Part shown: piece by piece, positions 22,113 to 33,484 of the stretch
Layout: each line of letters starts with the position of its first letter
Position numbering within the stretch: the stretch's first letter is position 1
Source of the DNA: Isoetes taiwanensis
Taxonomy: Eukaryota > Streptophyta > Lycopodiopsida > Isoetales > Isoetaceae
Assembly (NCBI GenBank): GCA_021234155.1
Contig: JAJEKV010000030.1
Span: 15,862,003 to 15,926,002 of the forward strand
Length of the DNA stretch: 64,000 nucleotides
Direction of reading: 5' to 3'
Position numbers and translations under genes: made by a program
The notes under the pieces: generated by a model
The model's database searches: none
Told to the model about the DNA's origin: nothing
Seen by the model: the letters and a program-made list of their open reading frames with translations, nothing else

Positions 22113-22909
22113 AATTTTTGCTCATTTCTTTGCACCTTTTTGACCACTGGCAGATTGCAGAAGAAAGGGCAGAAACAAAGATGCATATAATTATTTTTTC
22201 ACAAACAACAAATCTAACAACTATCTGACAAAATAGTTTACAAACAAAAGAGCTCTTTGGCCCAGAGGAAGCCAAGAATCTGGAGTTAATGTGACCCAAT
22301 TGTACCAAAAATAAAAAAAGCACAACTAATAAAAGAGGTATCACGATGTCTGTCTACATGTCATTAAACATCTTAAGTTTTCGGGAGTTGTTGTCTCCAA
22401 AGGTTACGAAGACATGTTTGAGAAAGCAATTGTAACATTCTGTCATCAACATGTTTATGATCCAATGTTTGAGAATATTGTTCATCTTACAAAAATTTCA
22501 TGGGGTACAATCACAAATGTGGATTTTCTAGGACCATATCCTTAATATCATGATAGTATAGAGCAATTAACATTCATATGGATCCATTGTTAGCTGCTGG
22601 TTCTCTTAACATAGAAAAAGCACAGCCCTTTCTCAGGAAATCGCGTAGGCAATTGCAAAAAGTCTTTTAGATCTCGTTTCACACATGCCATTTGACAAGA
22701 TACAGCCTGTGGAGAATGTGGCAGCGCATCCAGAGCATCGGCAAAGGCGAATTTCCTTATCTGTTCAGAAGAATGTTCTAACAAATAATTTTAGTATCCA
22801 GTGACATTATATTTTTTAGCATGATGTGCCAAACTCTTTTCACTGCCTCTGGAGAAATACACAGATCCAACATGTCAACCTTAATTCATGTAGTTTTAAC
22901 AAGCCCCAG

Positions 22910-23356
22910 CAAGCGAGGTATCGAAGAAGCAGTTCAAGGTTCCCAGAAGCTCCCTTGGGTCTCTGGAAGGTGTTCAAGATGACTCTCAATGTATTGCTAG
23001 CAATTGTTACGAAGTCACAACTACATCAAGTTCATTATATACATCAAGCAATACCACAACTCCTCCAAGTTCAATCAGAGCAAATTTTACTAGCAGTGAT
23101 GAACTAGGAGCGGGCTTAGATTTTCTTTCAATCCCAGATACTCCTGATTTCATGCTCAAATTTAAGCTAGATGAGGAAACAGACTCGGTAAGTGATGTAC
23201 TTGGTTTTGCTCTATTATATATCCAAATACTATTTGCTAATTATCAATATTAAGCAGGTACCATGTTGTGAGTTTGAACAAGACAAGAAAAGAGTCTGCA
23301 GGTCACATGGTAACAGCCCTGGCATGTCCTTTGATAGATGGCTAGTAAAAAGCTGA
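22910..23356 (+). CDS. Two C-terminal exons of an unrecognised plant gene
   Basis: Exon one is about 22910-23187, preceded by a CCCCAG acceptor and followed by GTAAGT. Exon two is 23258-23356, after TTAAGCAG, and ends in TGA. The frame is continuous across the junction. The product is Ser/Thr-rich (TTTSSSLYTSSNTTTPPSSI), then acidic and hydrophobic (LDFLSIPDTPDFMLKFKLDE), and ends SPGMSFDRWLVKS. A possible upstream exon at about 22610-22797 has one in-frame TAG. Clean splice signals suggest a real host gene or recent pseudogene of unknown function. Confidence 0.45.
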
Positions 23357-24214
23357 GTATTACTTGTGTTAGTTATGAGGTCCTTGCAGCAGCTAATCGA
23401 GATGCAGTGGAGATATATAAATAATAAGAAAAAAACCAGAGCATAGTTGTGTCCTTGCTTAAGTCTATAATGCATGTAAGGGCCTATGACCTATAATTGA
23501 AAGGACAGAAACAAAATGACCCATAACATTGAAAGGGCAAAAAATTTTTTGATGGTTTTAAGCAGGGAAAAAGGGAGAGAAAAAGGCAGTGAATACTTGA
23601 TGCAGATTCTTGAGGAAGCCAAGTACATGAAGCTTCACTTCATTTTTATGCCAAGAAATTAGTACGTTACCTCCAAAGTCCATCGTGTGAAGTTTGGGCA
23701 TAACCTTCTCTTCAATTATTTCGTTGATTTATGCCTGCCCTTTCGATGACTTTGCAGAAACAATAAGGGTGATAATTTTTCAAATCCATGGCGTGCAATT
23801 TCTTCATTCTGCATGAACATCAATAAGAAATCTTTGAGAACAGTAATAAACAAACAAACAATAATGTTAAGCAATCTCTAGAGAACAAATAAAAAACTTG
23901 CTGCTAAGAAGGTGTCGTATTGGCCTGTTGACTCAAAATATCTCTTGAGAAATTTCTTCCCAACAGTGGTTTATTGGGATACATTTTTACATATTTTTCA
24001 GTATTGTCGATTTGTTCATAACTAATATGCACTTGCAATGAACAGAAAGAAAATCATATTTGAATGATTCCATCTTAGACGCTGAACCTATATATATAAT
24101 AAAGAATGAAAAGTGAAAGAAATAGAAGTTTGTAGATCCTAGTAAAAATCTTTACAAGCTACTATGCCAACATTGTAAGATTCATAATTGGCAGGCAAGA
24201 TTCTCAAAGAGCAC
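23357..24214. other. No gene seen
   Basis: A/T-rich non-coding DNA; nothing recognised on either strand. Confidence 0.5.
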
Positions 24215-24375
24215 AATGTGAAATTTCCAGGCTGAAATTTCCAGGCAAAATTTCCAGGTGAAATTTCCAAGCTGAATGCGAAATTTCCAGGTATAGAAGT
24301 TATTCCAGACAAAATTTCCAGGTCCAGGCTGAATGTGAAAATTCCAGCTGAATACAAAATTTCTAGAAGCATAGA
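24215..24375. repeat. Short tandem repeat of GAAATTTCCAGGC type
   Basis: About nine imperfect copies of a 14-18 base unit (AAATTTCCAGG, with GCTGAATG spacers). The phrase ATAGAAGTTATTC occurs twice. It is non-coding. Confidence 0.75.
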
Positions 24376-24899
24376 AGTTATTCTTATGACCATAAAAGGC
24401 TTACCTTATCCATTTGGCGACTTCGATGCTCCTCCTCACATCGGCTGACTTTATTAAATTCTAAAACTTTTGAACCCGTGTGCAAGGAATCTCAGGGTTT
24501 TAAGTGAAGAATGTATTGCTTCACCAATTGAATATGGAAATACGTCCATGACAGAAAAACTGGGGTTTGTCAGAGATGAGGAGAATTCAACTGACCATCC
24601 AAATCCCACTAAAGCTCTTATAGATAAAAAGCTGCAATAGTGCATTTTAAGTTTGCAAAACTGCTTAGATAAACATCAAGTTAGCGTTCGTGGTCAACAA
24701 GAACTATTATAGCTTCTATTTGAGGGTTTCAAGAATGAAGATAGCGACTGTCTCGCAAATTTACTTCTAAAGAGAGACTCAACTGCTTTACCTTCAACTT
24801 GGCACAGGTATTTATTTGCTAATACTCCAAGAAGTTCTACACAAGTGAATTTATTTGTTCTAAACATGTTACAATGTAACTCATTCACTTGTATAGGTT

Positions 24900-25709
24900 A
24901 TAGGTCATGTTTAATGACTTGGGAAGCCCATCCCCGCAGAGGAAAAGAATTTATATCTCTGATCAACAACTTGAGTTCAAGCTTCTGTCAAGATCTGTTA
25001 AGAACATTATGGAGAAGTCCAACTTTTCGAGCAAGAATTGCATGGAGGGAGAAAGACATATGGGGACAAGGTACAATTCGAGAATATTGGCATGGAAGCA
25101 AATGGTTAGATCGGAAAGTATTTTTTGATCCAAACTCCTATTGGGAGCTGCCAGTCATTTGTGAGAGTTGCCAGATGGGTGGTGCCTGCAGGTTCCACAA
25201 CCCACTTTGTGTCGTACATGGCGATGGCTTTGGGATATGTTGCTCCCCTAAAGTCTCTGTGCTATGGTGGCAGGTTATCCACAGGTGCCTGCGTGTTAAT
25301 GCCTTCCGACATCGTTATAATCCTCCCGCTCTGCCTTTTAGATGTCGAGGCTCTTGAGCACTGTCTCTTTGATTGTCCAGAGATTCAACCAGCGTGGTCC
25401 TGGCTACAAGGTTTATTTAACAGTACATTGGGCTGCCGATGCGTCCTCTTAGCATCCTATTTCAATGCATGGCCTCCAGCTAAAAAGAGGGCATTCCATC
25501 TTGGTTCCGGTTGGCTCCTATGGTCGATATGGGAGCGTCGTAGACACCACATCTTTCAGGGCATTTATTCTTCTGCACGCAGTGTTATTACGGTGGCCCA
25601 AAAAAAGATATTGACAGCCTATAAGTGTTCCTCCCTTGAATCAGAAATGATGGAAGCATTTGGATTCAGTATCTTTGAATTGATTCTTATCGTTAGTCTT
25701 CTATTCTAA
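24900..25709 (+). pseudogene. L1 ORF2 C-terminal relic (zf-RVT region)
   Basis: Across two frames the sequence encodes VSVLWWQVIHRCLRVNAFRH and then ALEHCLFDCPEIQPAWSWLQ, followed by WLLWSIWERRRHHIF. This is the Trp/Cys/His pattern after the reverse transcriptase in plant L1 elements (zf-RVT). Frame changes near 25130 and 25350 show decay. There is no RT core, and the sequence is not closely alike to the L1 at 9.5-16.5 kb. Confidence 0.7.
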
Positions 25710-26680
25710 AGTAAGTACATTGTGCTTCAGACTCGTGCTCCTGTGGCATTTTTTGTGCTTACACAATTAAATGAGACATGTAAATTTTGCACTTTTTATC
25801 TGATTAATAAACTTTTTGGCTTTCGTTATTCATAAAAAAGAAAAAGAAAAAGAGATGGGCAAGTACAAATGTGCCTTCTAATATATTTAACCGACAGATG
25901 CCATGCATTTAACAGGACATTTTCTTGTGCCAAAAAGTAGCTTACAAAGATAGTGCTTCGAGATATTGTAATTTCTAAATTGACTTTGGAAAGACAACTG
26001 ACTCATTGTCTGCTAGTGACATGTGTGTTAAAGAAACTAGCCCAAATGCATCATTTGGTAATGCTTTCAAAAAGTTGCCCTGGAGAAGTAAAGTTAGTTA
26101 TTTCTGAAGTCTAAGCCTATAATTTAGTTTATTTCAGGATGCAGAAAAAACCACAGGAGCTGAGAGCTTTTTATAATATTTATGTTCAATCCAAAATCGA
26201 ATTTGATTGGCGATGGTTTGACATGTTTTTTTCTTCATGGATGACATAGCCTTTTTTGGTGCAGCATTCTTTCATGCAAGTTACAGATAAATATAAATTC
26301 TCTCATGCATGGTCCAGTGATCTTCTAGGAAGGCTTAAGGATTTCGCATTACAACTCTGTAACAGAGTGCAGGGTTTATCTGTGAAAGTCCAACAATCTA
26401 ATAGTAGATCAAAGCATGGATGTAGGTGTTCCACTTGGACAATTCAAAATGCAAACTCTATGGATACACGAGAGATACATTTGGTCATGGCATCTGCATG
26501 TGAAAGAGGATATTAGAAATGGCTATGGTGAGGGACTACTTAGTCTGGATGTTAATAGCGAAATATCAAAACAGTTCTCGAATCACTTACCTTATGGGTT
26601 TTGAATCCATGCTTTGGAAATGAAATGGGCAGTATAGACTATAAACATATGGCGTTTGAATATCCATGCAATACAGATAT
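25710..26680. other. No gene seen
   Basis: Intergenic DNA with no recognised coding segment. It ends at the boundary of a LINE fragment. Confidence 0.5.
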
Positions 26681-26681
26681 A

Positions 26682-27125
26682 CAAACAGCTTTATGATCCC
26701 CCGGGAACACGGACAGATGTGCCCCCACAACATGGCCCACCGTTGGTGATCACAGAAGAAGATGTCGAAGAGGGGCTGCAGCGCCTGGCTAATGGGAGGC
26801 AGCAGACTTAGACGGCCTGCAAGCGGAGTTGCTCAAGTGGGCAGGACAGCCCATGGTGCCCGTCCTTGCTGCACTGTTCAACAGGGCGCTGCAAGAGGGT
26901 TTTCCCTGGTCATGGACCACAGGCAGGGTTGTTCCGATCTACAAGGCAGGGGACCCACACTGTCCAGCCAATTACCGAACCATCATGGTCAGCTCAGGGT
27001 TTGCCAAGCTGTTGGCGGGCATTCTTGAACAGCAGGTGACCAGCTGGGCAGAGGCAGCGGAAATCAGGGCACTTACCCAGGCAGGCTTCCGACCCTGACA
27101 TTCGACCATTGATCACATCTTCACA
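26682..27125 (+). mobile_element. LINE family A, copy 3: RT N-terminal fragment cut at both ends
   Basis: Starting AGCTTTATGATCCCC as in copy 2 at 19155, it encodes TEEDVEEGLQRLANG, LLKWAGQPMVPVLAALFNRA and YKAGDPHCPANYRTIMVSSG. It stops abruptly after GATCACATCTTCACATT at 27125, where a hAT transposase frame begins on the other strand. It is one base short within a GGGAAGGCAGCAG run compared with copy 2. Lacking its 3' half, it cannot be an ordinary 5'-truncated insertion. Confidence 0.85.
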
Positions 27126-27894
27126 TTAAATCTAACTTGCCATCTTCCTTGAGTCTATCAACTATGGCACTTGTTATAGTTTTTGCATCTGCGGCTGTCA
27201 AGCTCAATGTACCTAAGAATGATTTCTTGGGCTAAAAGTCCTCTAAATACGCAACATAAAGAATTAGTTGCTGTGTCACACTTACATCAGTTGACTCATC
27301 GACCATCACACCAAACCAAGGGCTTTGCCTAATCTTCTCAAATAACTTTTGCTCCAATGTTTCAGAGATGCATTTGACAAAATCACTGCATGCTTTATCA
27401 TCATTATATAATAGTGGAACATCAACCCTAGAAACCCTAAGAAGATGGACTAACAGAGCAAACATTGTGTAAGCCAAGTCCTCCTTGCCTATTAAATATG
27501 CACACCTGAATAAAGTGAGAAGTTCTTTATCCACTGTTTTCACCCTTTTCTCTTCAACTTTATGCAAGGAATTCTTCCCTTCATGGACCAACCAAGCTGC
27601 ATGTTTGTGCTGATCACTTTCAGCATGCTCTCGAAAAGCAGAGGTTCTTAAATTAGTGGATCCATGATCATCTAACCAAGAGTCCCTCCATGTTTTTCTA
27701 GCTAGCATAACTCTTTCATGATCAGCATTCAATTCTGCAGAATGAGCATTGACCTGTTCTGCCATACTAGGCTCGTCACTTACAAGTGGGTTTTGCGTAA
27801 CAACATCCCGTTGGAATGCAGCCATTTCTAACATAGATGTTTGGTTCTTATCCTTTCGAGCTCCAAAGCGTGATGTCTTCTTTCGAGGTGCCAT
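27126..27894 (-). pseudogene. hAT-type transposase, N-terminal part
   Basis: From ATG 27894 the frame encodes a basic start (MAPRKKTSRFGARKDK), the end of a TTF-like zinc-finger region (SAFREHAESDQHKHAAWLV) and the hAT core entry WFGVMVDESTDVSVTQQLI, which carries the first catalytic Asp. An in-frame TAG at 27232-27234 is followed by 36 more sensible codons until the LINE junction at 27125. The rest of the transposase, including the dimerisation region, is missing. Confidence 0.8.
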
Positions 27895-28606
27895 TGAACT
27901 GACCTAAAGAAAGCACCTATCATACTTTTAATAAACACTTGTATAATATGCTCAATACGCCTATATGATGGGGATGGGAATGGCCATGCTTCATGCTTTT
28001 ATGTTAAAGCAAAATTGCACGAGCAAAATAATGTGCAACATATACGAATAGAATATTGTGCAAAGGAGCAAATACTAAGCAGAATAATGTGCATGCATGT
28101 ATGCAATATATATGCAAAATACATGAGCAAATAACTGTGCAAAAGAGCAGCATATTAAACAAATATTGTGCATGAGATAATCCAGGGACTATTTAATAAC
28201 CTGATTTGGAATCTTCAACCAAAGATCCACCAGTTAAAATAGTTAAAATACTGTTGTGACGATCAAATTACTGTCACGATCAGATCCTTGTTCTTTCCGT
28301 TAAGCCCGGGTACAAGAAAAAAAAAAAAAGCAACACCACCACCTTATTAATACGTTCACATTTCACTCCATACTCTCTTTTTTGCTTGCACTGCACTTAT
28401 TCTTTAAATAGCTCTAAAATACATTAGTTTACTAACAAACATGTTTGCCAAGCTATTTTCCATTTTGCTGCAGAATAGATCAGATTTCTTCATTAATTCA
28501 TTACGTGGGGCAAACACTATACTAATTAGTGATCAAGCAAATGTTGCATGTTCAAGAATCTACCATATGCTAATAGCGTGTAACCCCAAAGTTTATATGC
28601 TGTAAA

Positions 28607-28879
28607 TCAGATCACATTTGAATCTAGTCTCACAAAAAGCCATGCATTAGAAGATGAGGGGAAATCCAAAGTCATGTCAGGTTTTATACATGGGCTTGCA
28701 CCACATGAATTGACTGTATCCAGAGTCAGGTGGTAACCCATGTTAAGGAATTTGCTATTCAGTTTTACCTCAGTCACATATGGTGAACATCTATGAAATG
28801 TAGAGTTAGCATCTGAACCAGGAAGGCTCCACAAAAAAATAAGGCCAACTAAGGTACATAACAAAGCCAGCCACCTCAA
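28607..28879 (-). CDS. Hypothetical small secreted protein inside the hAT element
   Basis: A 90-codon frame begins MRWLALLCTLVGLIFLWSLP followed by GSDA, a convincing signal peptide with a likely cleavage site after residue 24. The mature part has four cysteines (HRCSPYV, NSCGASPCIKPD) and no further membrane segment. It lies on the same strand as the hAT transposase and within the element's apparent limits. It may be a captured host exon, a real small gene or chance. Confidence 0.35.
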   Translation of the reverse strand: MRWLALLCTLVGLIFLWSLPGSDANSTFHRCSPYVTEVKLNSKFLNMGYHLTLDTVNSCGASPCIKPDMTLDFPSSSNAWLFVRLDSNVI

Positions 28880-30167
28880 CTACAGCAATAGAATAACTAA
28901 CTAAATAAATTTTGTATTTATAAATGGAGGTACGATCTCACTAGATATACAGCTGCAAATCTCACCAGATATTAGCAGTTTAGATACCCGTAGAATGTGG
29001 AAAACAAAACTTTATCCCTTCATACAGCTGCAAGTCGCGAGTCCAAATGAGGGGTGCAACAGAATGACAGGAATTGCTACCACAAATCTAAAACTGAAAT
29101 GCTAGAACAGTAGGCATAAGAAAGAAAAGGCATGTAAACTGAATACAAAAGACAAAATACTAAATATAACGGAATCTTTGCCATCACCTTATTGCATTCT
29201 CGAAATAACTTCTAAAAACAGGTGGAGCAAGCCATGTTGCATGGGCAGCCATCGTCCAGCGCCTAGTTCTTGCTTATAGAACAAAGTATGAAATGAAAGA
29301 CAACAAATACGAAATGAAATGGGAGGATACCATGAGTCAGTTGCTTTGCTGGAATGCATTAGGCATCAGACCATCATTTAATAAGAGCAGCGCCCTCCAA
29401 TAGCATGAAAAAATTGTGTTAGAGGATGCTACTCTCACTAAATGATAGTCTAATGCTTTGTGGACCATTCAAATCATTCTGCCCAATGCCATTCTTCTAT
29501 CCTTCGTCCTTCTGCTCTCTGCTGCACCTACAAGCCGCCATGTATAATGGATGGAGAAGGAATCGTGACGATGGGTGGGCATATATGTGGCTGATTCCAT
29601 CACATTCACAAGAGAAAACAGAGAGGAAGAATGATATGAGAACTTGATCTGATCTTCGCTTGCAGGCTCGCAGGTCGCAACAGAGCAACATCGGCCTCCT
29701 CCTTGTTGCGCCGTCTTCTATAATAGTGAACCCTAAACTAAAAAAATAACCTAAGAAAACCCTAAGAAAAAAGTGACGTTGAAAATTGGGGTTTCGTGGA
29801 AATTCCAGAAAAAATAAATAGGTAAAGTTAAATTTCCGCCTATTTTTCCTAAAACTTAGCACTTTTCTTCGGGAGTGGATCCGATTACTGTTTTTTTAGC
29901 AAGACTTTTTTAAAATTTACACGGTAGCTTGCTATAATTCCAGGGAATTTCCCAAACCAAGATTGAAAACTTTGAGAAATACTTAATTTTCTAGAGTAAT
30001 ATATATAGGTTCATTATTTAAAACTACGTATTTTACGTATTTAATAAGTATTTTATAATTTCAAGAAACGTATTTAAAGTACCTTTTAAATGAGAGGTAT
30101 GCATACGATATTAATACGTTAAGTACGTATAATACCCGTACCGTACTAAACGTATCTGACAACACTG

Positions 30168-30584
30168 TCTTCAAGATGGAATGGCCTTCGCTACGAACGT
30201 TTCTGCAAAAAACGGTGGCCTACAAAAGCATTTGCAAGGAAGAAAAAACTAGGGCAGAGCAGTCATCAATTGCTCTACCAGCGAAGAGATGAATGGAGGA
30301 TGCGTTGCTACTGCCTCAGCCATTGCCGCTTTGGGGCTTTATTTTTTTTATAGCTCGAGAAAGCTTTGCAAGTACTCGGTCTTTTTTTATTTATATTACG
30401 GGCCCTTATCCGCACATTACACCTAGAATTATAAATTCTGTGGAGTTGTTGCTAGGCGTAGAATTCTAACTGGAAATTGTGTGGTATTATGACCATTTCC
30501 TAGGTGTTTAATTCCATAAACACAATTGCTAATTCTATATGGACCCTAATCCCCACCATGCCAGAGTTAATGCCTAAATATCCA
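30168..30584. other. No gene seen
   Basis: Right flank of the hAT end; mixed A/T-rich sequence without recognised features. Confidence 0.5.
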
Positions 30585-30720
30585 CATTAACCTTAGGAAT
30601 TGAGTTCTTATCCACATTAACCTTACGAATTGAATACTCCACAAAATCGAATATTAGCCATGTTAACCTTGGTAATTGAATTATTATCCACATTGACCTT
30701 AGGATTTAAACTCCTTACAA
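30585..30720. repeat. Tandem ATCCACATTAACCTTAGGAATTG-type repeat
   Basis: Four imperfect copies of a 30-40 base unit containing CCACATTAACCTTAGGAATT. It is non-coding. Confidence 0.65.
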
Positions 30721-30989
30721 ATGAATTATTAGCTAGGGCCTCCTTGACTACAAGACATTTTAGTTTTGAGCTGATACAAGTTTGAACATGAGCTGTAATA
30801 CTCAATTTATGTACATTACTATTTCCTCATGGATTAAATGGCGAGACTGATATCCATCAATATGTGCGAATACAGAATTAGCATTTTCCTTTTGTTCATT
30901 TGCATTAGTAGACGTCCTATAAATATAAGCTTCTGTTCATATAAAAGAGACATGGTACCTCAAGTGTTTTGGTTTTTTATTGCAGATGG

Positions 30990-31135
30990 AAGAATAGAAT
31001 AGAATAGAATAGAATAGAATAGAATAGAATAGAATAGAATAGAATAGAATAGTTTTTTAACGTCCACGGAGACCAATAGGTCATGGGACCCATACAATGG
31101 GCTAGTACAATCATTACTACTAGGAAGAAATATCC
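30990..31135 (-). mobile_element. LINE family A 3' end with (AGAAT)n tail
   Basis: Only about 85 bases of LINE 3' end remain (31051-31135), including GACC-AATA-GGTC. They are preceded on the plus strand by about eleven AGAAT repeats (30993-31050). This is a severely 5'-truncated insertion. Confidence 0.85.
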
Positions 31136-31654
31136 AAGGCATTGTAAGCCTCAATTCGTTCCAACTATTTGCATCACCTAATAATTTTACCAGTTAAAGT
31201 CTAGCTACAAAAGTCTATTCACATGGAGCTGAAAATAAAAGTTTATCAAAGATTTGGATTTGCAATGTAAGTGAGAAGTATAAATGGACTTTTATGGTGC
31301 ATCTCACCATGACCTGACCAGTGGATTTGCAAAAAAAAGTGCAATGTTCCATGCTGCAAACTCTGGCTAGGAGTGAGTTTGACTCAGATGCAATCCAACT
31401 TTACGTACAATCTTTATTCCAACTTATGGCAAAATTTCATAACAAATTTTACATGCAATTTGCATTCTCAATTAATGGCAAATTTTCATATCCAATAATG
31501 CATTGTCAACTGGCCTTATAGCAAGGGCATAAAAGCCCAACACAATCATTGTGTATTTAGAAGATACAAATATTTAAATTGCTATTCTTCCCACTGCCAA
31601 ATATATACAATCCCCTTTCTATTGCATTCCTTATAGTAGTTTTGTATTGGTCCA
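31136..31654. other. No gene seen
   Basis: Left flank of the large tandem array; no recognised feature. Confidence 0.5.
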
Positions 31655-32181
31655 AATTAACCAATGTGCTTGCTCTCTCTTTCTATTCTTTGAGCTTTGT
31701 CAATGCTATGCAATGAATGTATTACATCTCCAACATCCATGTTTGACAATAGGACATCCTTTCTCCTTAGATGCCAAAAACCAAATCATAGACCATCTTA
31801 CTCATCAACTAATACCCTAAAGGTCTACTGTGTACCCCACCCTACTCATTCTATTATTCTATTCTATTATTCTATGTGCTCATGACTAATGTGTGACTTC
31901 TCTAAAACCTACTACATCTATTGCCCCATTATATCTATGAACATTATTTGACACTTAATTACATCTTCAAAATTCACCTACAAAATCCTACCCATTTTGC
32001 ACGTCTATGACTAATGCTGGGCATCACCGGGCACATGTTTCTATGTTTTTTATTTTTCCTACCCATTTCATGCCCTCATGGCTAATGAATGCCTAAACCT
32101 CGAACCTTCACACTTGGCACTCCAGTACATCTACAAAAATGATTATATTTATACATTCTTATTCCACTTGCAAATTACTTT

Positions 32182-32241
32182 AGTCACCCATTCCACACGT
32201 CCACGACTAATGCCCGGCATCGCCGGGCACACGTTTCTAGT
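32182..32241 (+). mobile_element. Helitron-like 3' terminus (array unit 1)
   Basis: GCCCGGCATCGCCGGGC forms a 7-bp GC stem (32212-32228). After eight bases comes CTAG followed by T (32237-32241). This is the classic Helitron 3' end: hairpin, short spacer, CTRR, then host T. A degenerate sister with CTGGGCATCACCGGGCAC lies 200 bases upstream (about 32013). The same end recurs in the other units. Confidence 0.7.
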
Positions 32242-33484
32242 ACATTACTGAAATAACTTTTCAAATTACTAGATTCTTGAATTATGAGGACAATGACTTG
32301 AATACAAAACACATCGCAAAAAGAAATAATAACATACGTTAACCTACATTTGATCAACTTGGTATGAATTTTTATCTTCTACCTTTGCATATTCGCATGT
32401 TCCTAAGCTTGCATAAATGTAAAACTTGAAGCTGCATAAATACCAAATTTACCCATGTGATATAATTAATGAGGAGCATTTAGGAGCATTCCAAGCCATG
32501 GCAAGCTCAGTTATTCTGATTATTCATTTCTAAATGCATCCATAAAGTTACATCTATAGGTCTCTGAATTATGTCATTTGCATGTGTTTAGACTCCACGC
32601 ACTGGTATAGGCTTAGGCCCCAAAAAAACCATAAATATATTCACGGACGATCAAACCTTTTGAACCCTCGCACATAGCACATCCGTCCTAGATTAAAAGC
32701 CTAACAATACTTGTAGAAATCTCCTAGTTCCTCGACCCTAATTAAGCCTAAAGCTTTCTCATGGATTTCTTTCAACAAAGTTGGAAAGGAATACATAATA
32801 CATATTGCCACGATCTAAGAAAAGGGACAAATAACTCAAAGCATACTCAATAAATAGCTTCCAGTTGACCCTACAGAAGGTTATATTTTTTATTTACTTC
32901 TCCTCAACAAAAATATCTGAAAGAAAAACATAAAACTGTGATAGCAGGAAAGCAATTCTAGAGAGTGAGTAGTTACAGTATTTGCCATGCAGGCCGTTGG
33001 GCCCTCAATCTTGTCATCCTAAATGTAGATTTGGCCAAAAACAAAGTAATCCAGTCGCATGAGAAAAAACAAACTGCAGTCACAAAGTCATTGCACCTGG
33101 AGAGATTTAAGCAAAAGCGGATAGGGTTCACATCCATGCCAAAGAAGGGGGTGTAGATAGATAGGACATAGAGAGGAATGTTCATCGTGGCATCCATACC
33201 ATACTTGCCTGAAGGATTTTCTAGTCCTTACCTTTTCCCAAAATTATACACGAACGACTCATTTTTGCAGTTTTTTTTTTTTTGTTTTGGCAAATCAAAA
33301 AAAATTTCGGATGCTAAAAAACCCCATAACCTTAGACAAAATACCCGAAAAAAAAACTCCAAAAAGTTTTTCCACTTGCCTTAAAAACCAAATGTTTATA
33401 TTCACCTCCGTAAGCATATATGTAGTTTCAAGTGCTAATCCCTTGTGCTTGATCTTTATCATTGTATTTGAAACTGTAAGTAAG

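Larger units (their letters stand above)
27126..30167 (-). mobile_element. hAT element with one probable terminus
   Basis: Upstream of the transposase, the minus strand at 30167 begins CAGTGTTGTCAGATACG. CAGTG is the usual hAT end. About 150 bases inside it the motif ACGTA/ACGTATTT recurs about nine times (30026-30161), as expected for subterminal transposase-binding repeats. The opposite end was lost at the LINE junction, so terminal pairing and an 8-bp TSD cannot be checked. Imperfect AATATTGTGCAAGAGCA-like repeats lie at 28010-28180. Confidence 0.55.

Noticed and set aside
29497-29862. 121-codon minus-strand frame near the hAT end
   Set aside because: Phe/Arg-rich low-quality composition, no motif, overlapping a second unrelated frame on the other strand.
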